IMG/VR virus record: IMGVR_UViG_3300021957_000041
Location: 1 to 58,687 of that record
Direction: 5' to 3' (one strand)
Length of the DNA: 58,687 nt
Source of the DNA: a virus
This document shows, piece by piece, positions 58,472 to 58,687 of this stretch. The position numbers and the translations under genes are program-made. The stretch's first letter is position 1. Each line of letters begins with the position of its first letter. The notes under the pieces were generated by a model. The model was given only the letters and a program-made list of their open reading frames with translations, had not been told where the DNA came from and made no database searches.

Positions 58472-58687
58472 TTATGATGTGTATTTTATCTTACTAAAAG
58501 AACCTTCTTTTTGAATTTCTATAATCTCGTCCACCATATCTCTCATTACATCCAAGTGACTGATAACCATCACGAACTCAAACTGCCCCTTTAAATAGGT
58601 AAACAGATTAAATACACTACTTATGTTGTCTCCATCCAAAGAACCCCATCCTTCGTCAATAACAAGGAAATTAGAACGAGGAAGACT
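58472..58687 (-). CDS. 46: Recombination nuclease subunit gp46 / SbcC-Rad50 type, C-terminal end (cut by window edge)
   Basis: I translated the 71 residues left of the edge. They begin SLPRSNFLVIDEGWGSLDGD, an ABC-type Walker B with D-loop, then a switch-like region VMVISHLDVMRDMVDEI and end in KIKYTS. The SMC/Rad50 C-terminal lobe reads this way (LDEGFGTLD...ISH pattern). With gp47 it would make the Mre11-Rad50 nuclease for recombination-dependent replication. The bulk of the gene, including Walker A and coiled coil, lies beyond the window. Confidence 0.85.
   Translation of the reverse strand, partial: SLPRSNFLVIDEGWGSLDGDNISSVFNLFTYLKGQFEFVMVISHLDVMRDMVDEIIEIQKEGSFSKIKYTS

Noticed and set aside
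1-58687. tRNA genes and CRISPR arrays
   Set aside because: Intergenic gaps are nearly all below 200 nt and show neither cloverleaf pattern nor spaced direct repeats; the tandem repeats found are in-frame protein repeats.
1-58687. Bacterial chromosome or prophage origin
   Set aside because: No integrase, no host housekeeping genes, all genes on one strand with phage structural and replication genes throughout; the stress module is embedded in phage sequence with matching base composition.

Overview
The window is a continuous block of a large, AT-rich tailed-phage genome with a T4-like contractile-tail (myovirus) gene set. Every gene I can support lies on the minus strand, so transcription runs from high to low coordinates. 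Homologues of T4 gp13, gp14, gp15, gp17, gp18, gp19, gp20, gp21, gp22, gp23, gp26, gp32, gp41, gp46, gp53 and UvsX can be recognised by motif. The lineage looks distant from T4 itself. The only DNA polymerase visible is a short family A (Pol I-like) enzyme rather than the family B gp43, and the morphogenesis genes are shuffled relative to T4. Several structural proteins are also far larger than in T4 (tape measure about 2381 aa, sheath 929 aa). This resembles the Far-T4 / Rhodothermus phage RM378 type of genome; that is inference from memory of those groups, with no database search. The host is unknown. Shine-Dalgarno sequences on many genes and a phage-encoded lipoprotein are compatible with a Gram-negative host, and gene content suggests an aquatic or marine phage.

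Layout in the direction of transcription (right to left). Right edge: C-terminal end of a gp46/Rad50-like recombination nuclease. 58.4-52.1 kb: a block of mostly unassigned proteins including a P-loop kinase, an 835-aa fusion of a nucleotidyltransferase with a polynucleotide-ligase-like domain, a very basic protein and a Cys-rich protein. 52.0-39.9 kb: head module, namely terminase gp17, a small lipoprotein, portal gp20, several prohead proteins, protease gp21, scaffold gp22 and capsid gp23. 39.8-30.1 kb: neck and tail, namely gp13, gp14, gp15, sheath gp18, a membrane protein, tube gp19 and a gp26-type tail assembly protein with an apparent programmed frameshift. 30.1-13.1 kb: tape measure and baseplate giants. 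13.1-0 kb: replication and host takeover, namely PolA, then a PrkA kinase / DUF444 (YhbH-YeaH) / SpoVR trio with an adenine methyltransferase, then gp32, UvsX, a 5'-3' exonuclease, the gp41 helicase and the start of nrdA.

Three things stand out. First, the gp26-type gene runs into an open +1 frame through a U7 tract just before the tape measure gene, as in tail-assembly-chaperone frameshifts. Second, a complete bacterial stress module (PrkA, DUF444, SpoVR) is embedded in the replication region next to a methyltransferase. Third, late genes are arranged as repeated units of terminator, AT-rich nonamer (TATATTTAT on the coding strand) and gene. In five of these the nonamer or a close variant sits 4-8 nt from an ATG that has no Shine-Dalgarno sequence, which suggests leaderless late mRNAs.

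No tRNA, CRISPR array, insertion sequence, integrase or plus-strand gene is supported. No stretch over 300 bases is without a gene.
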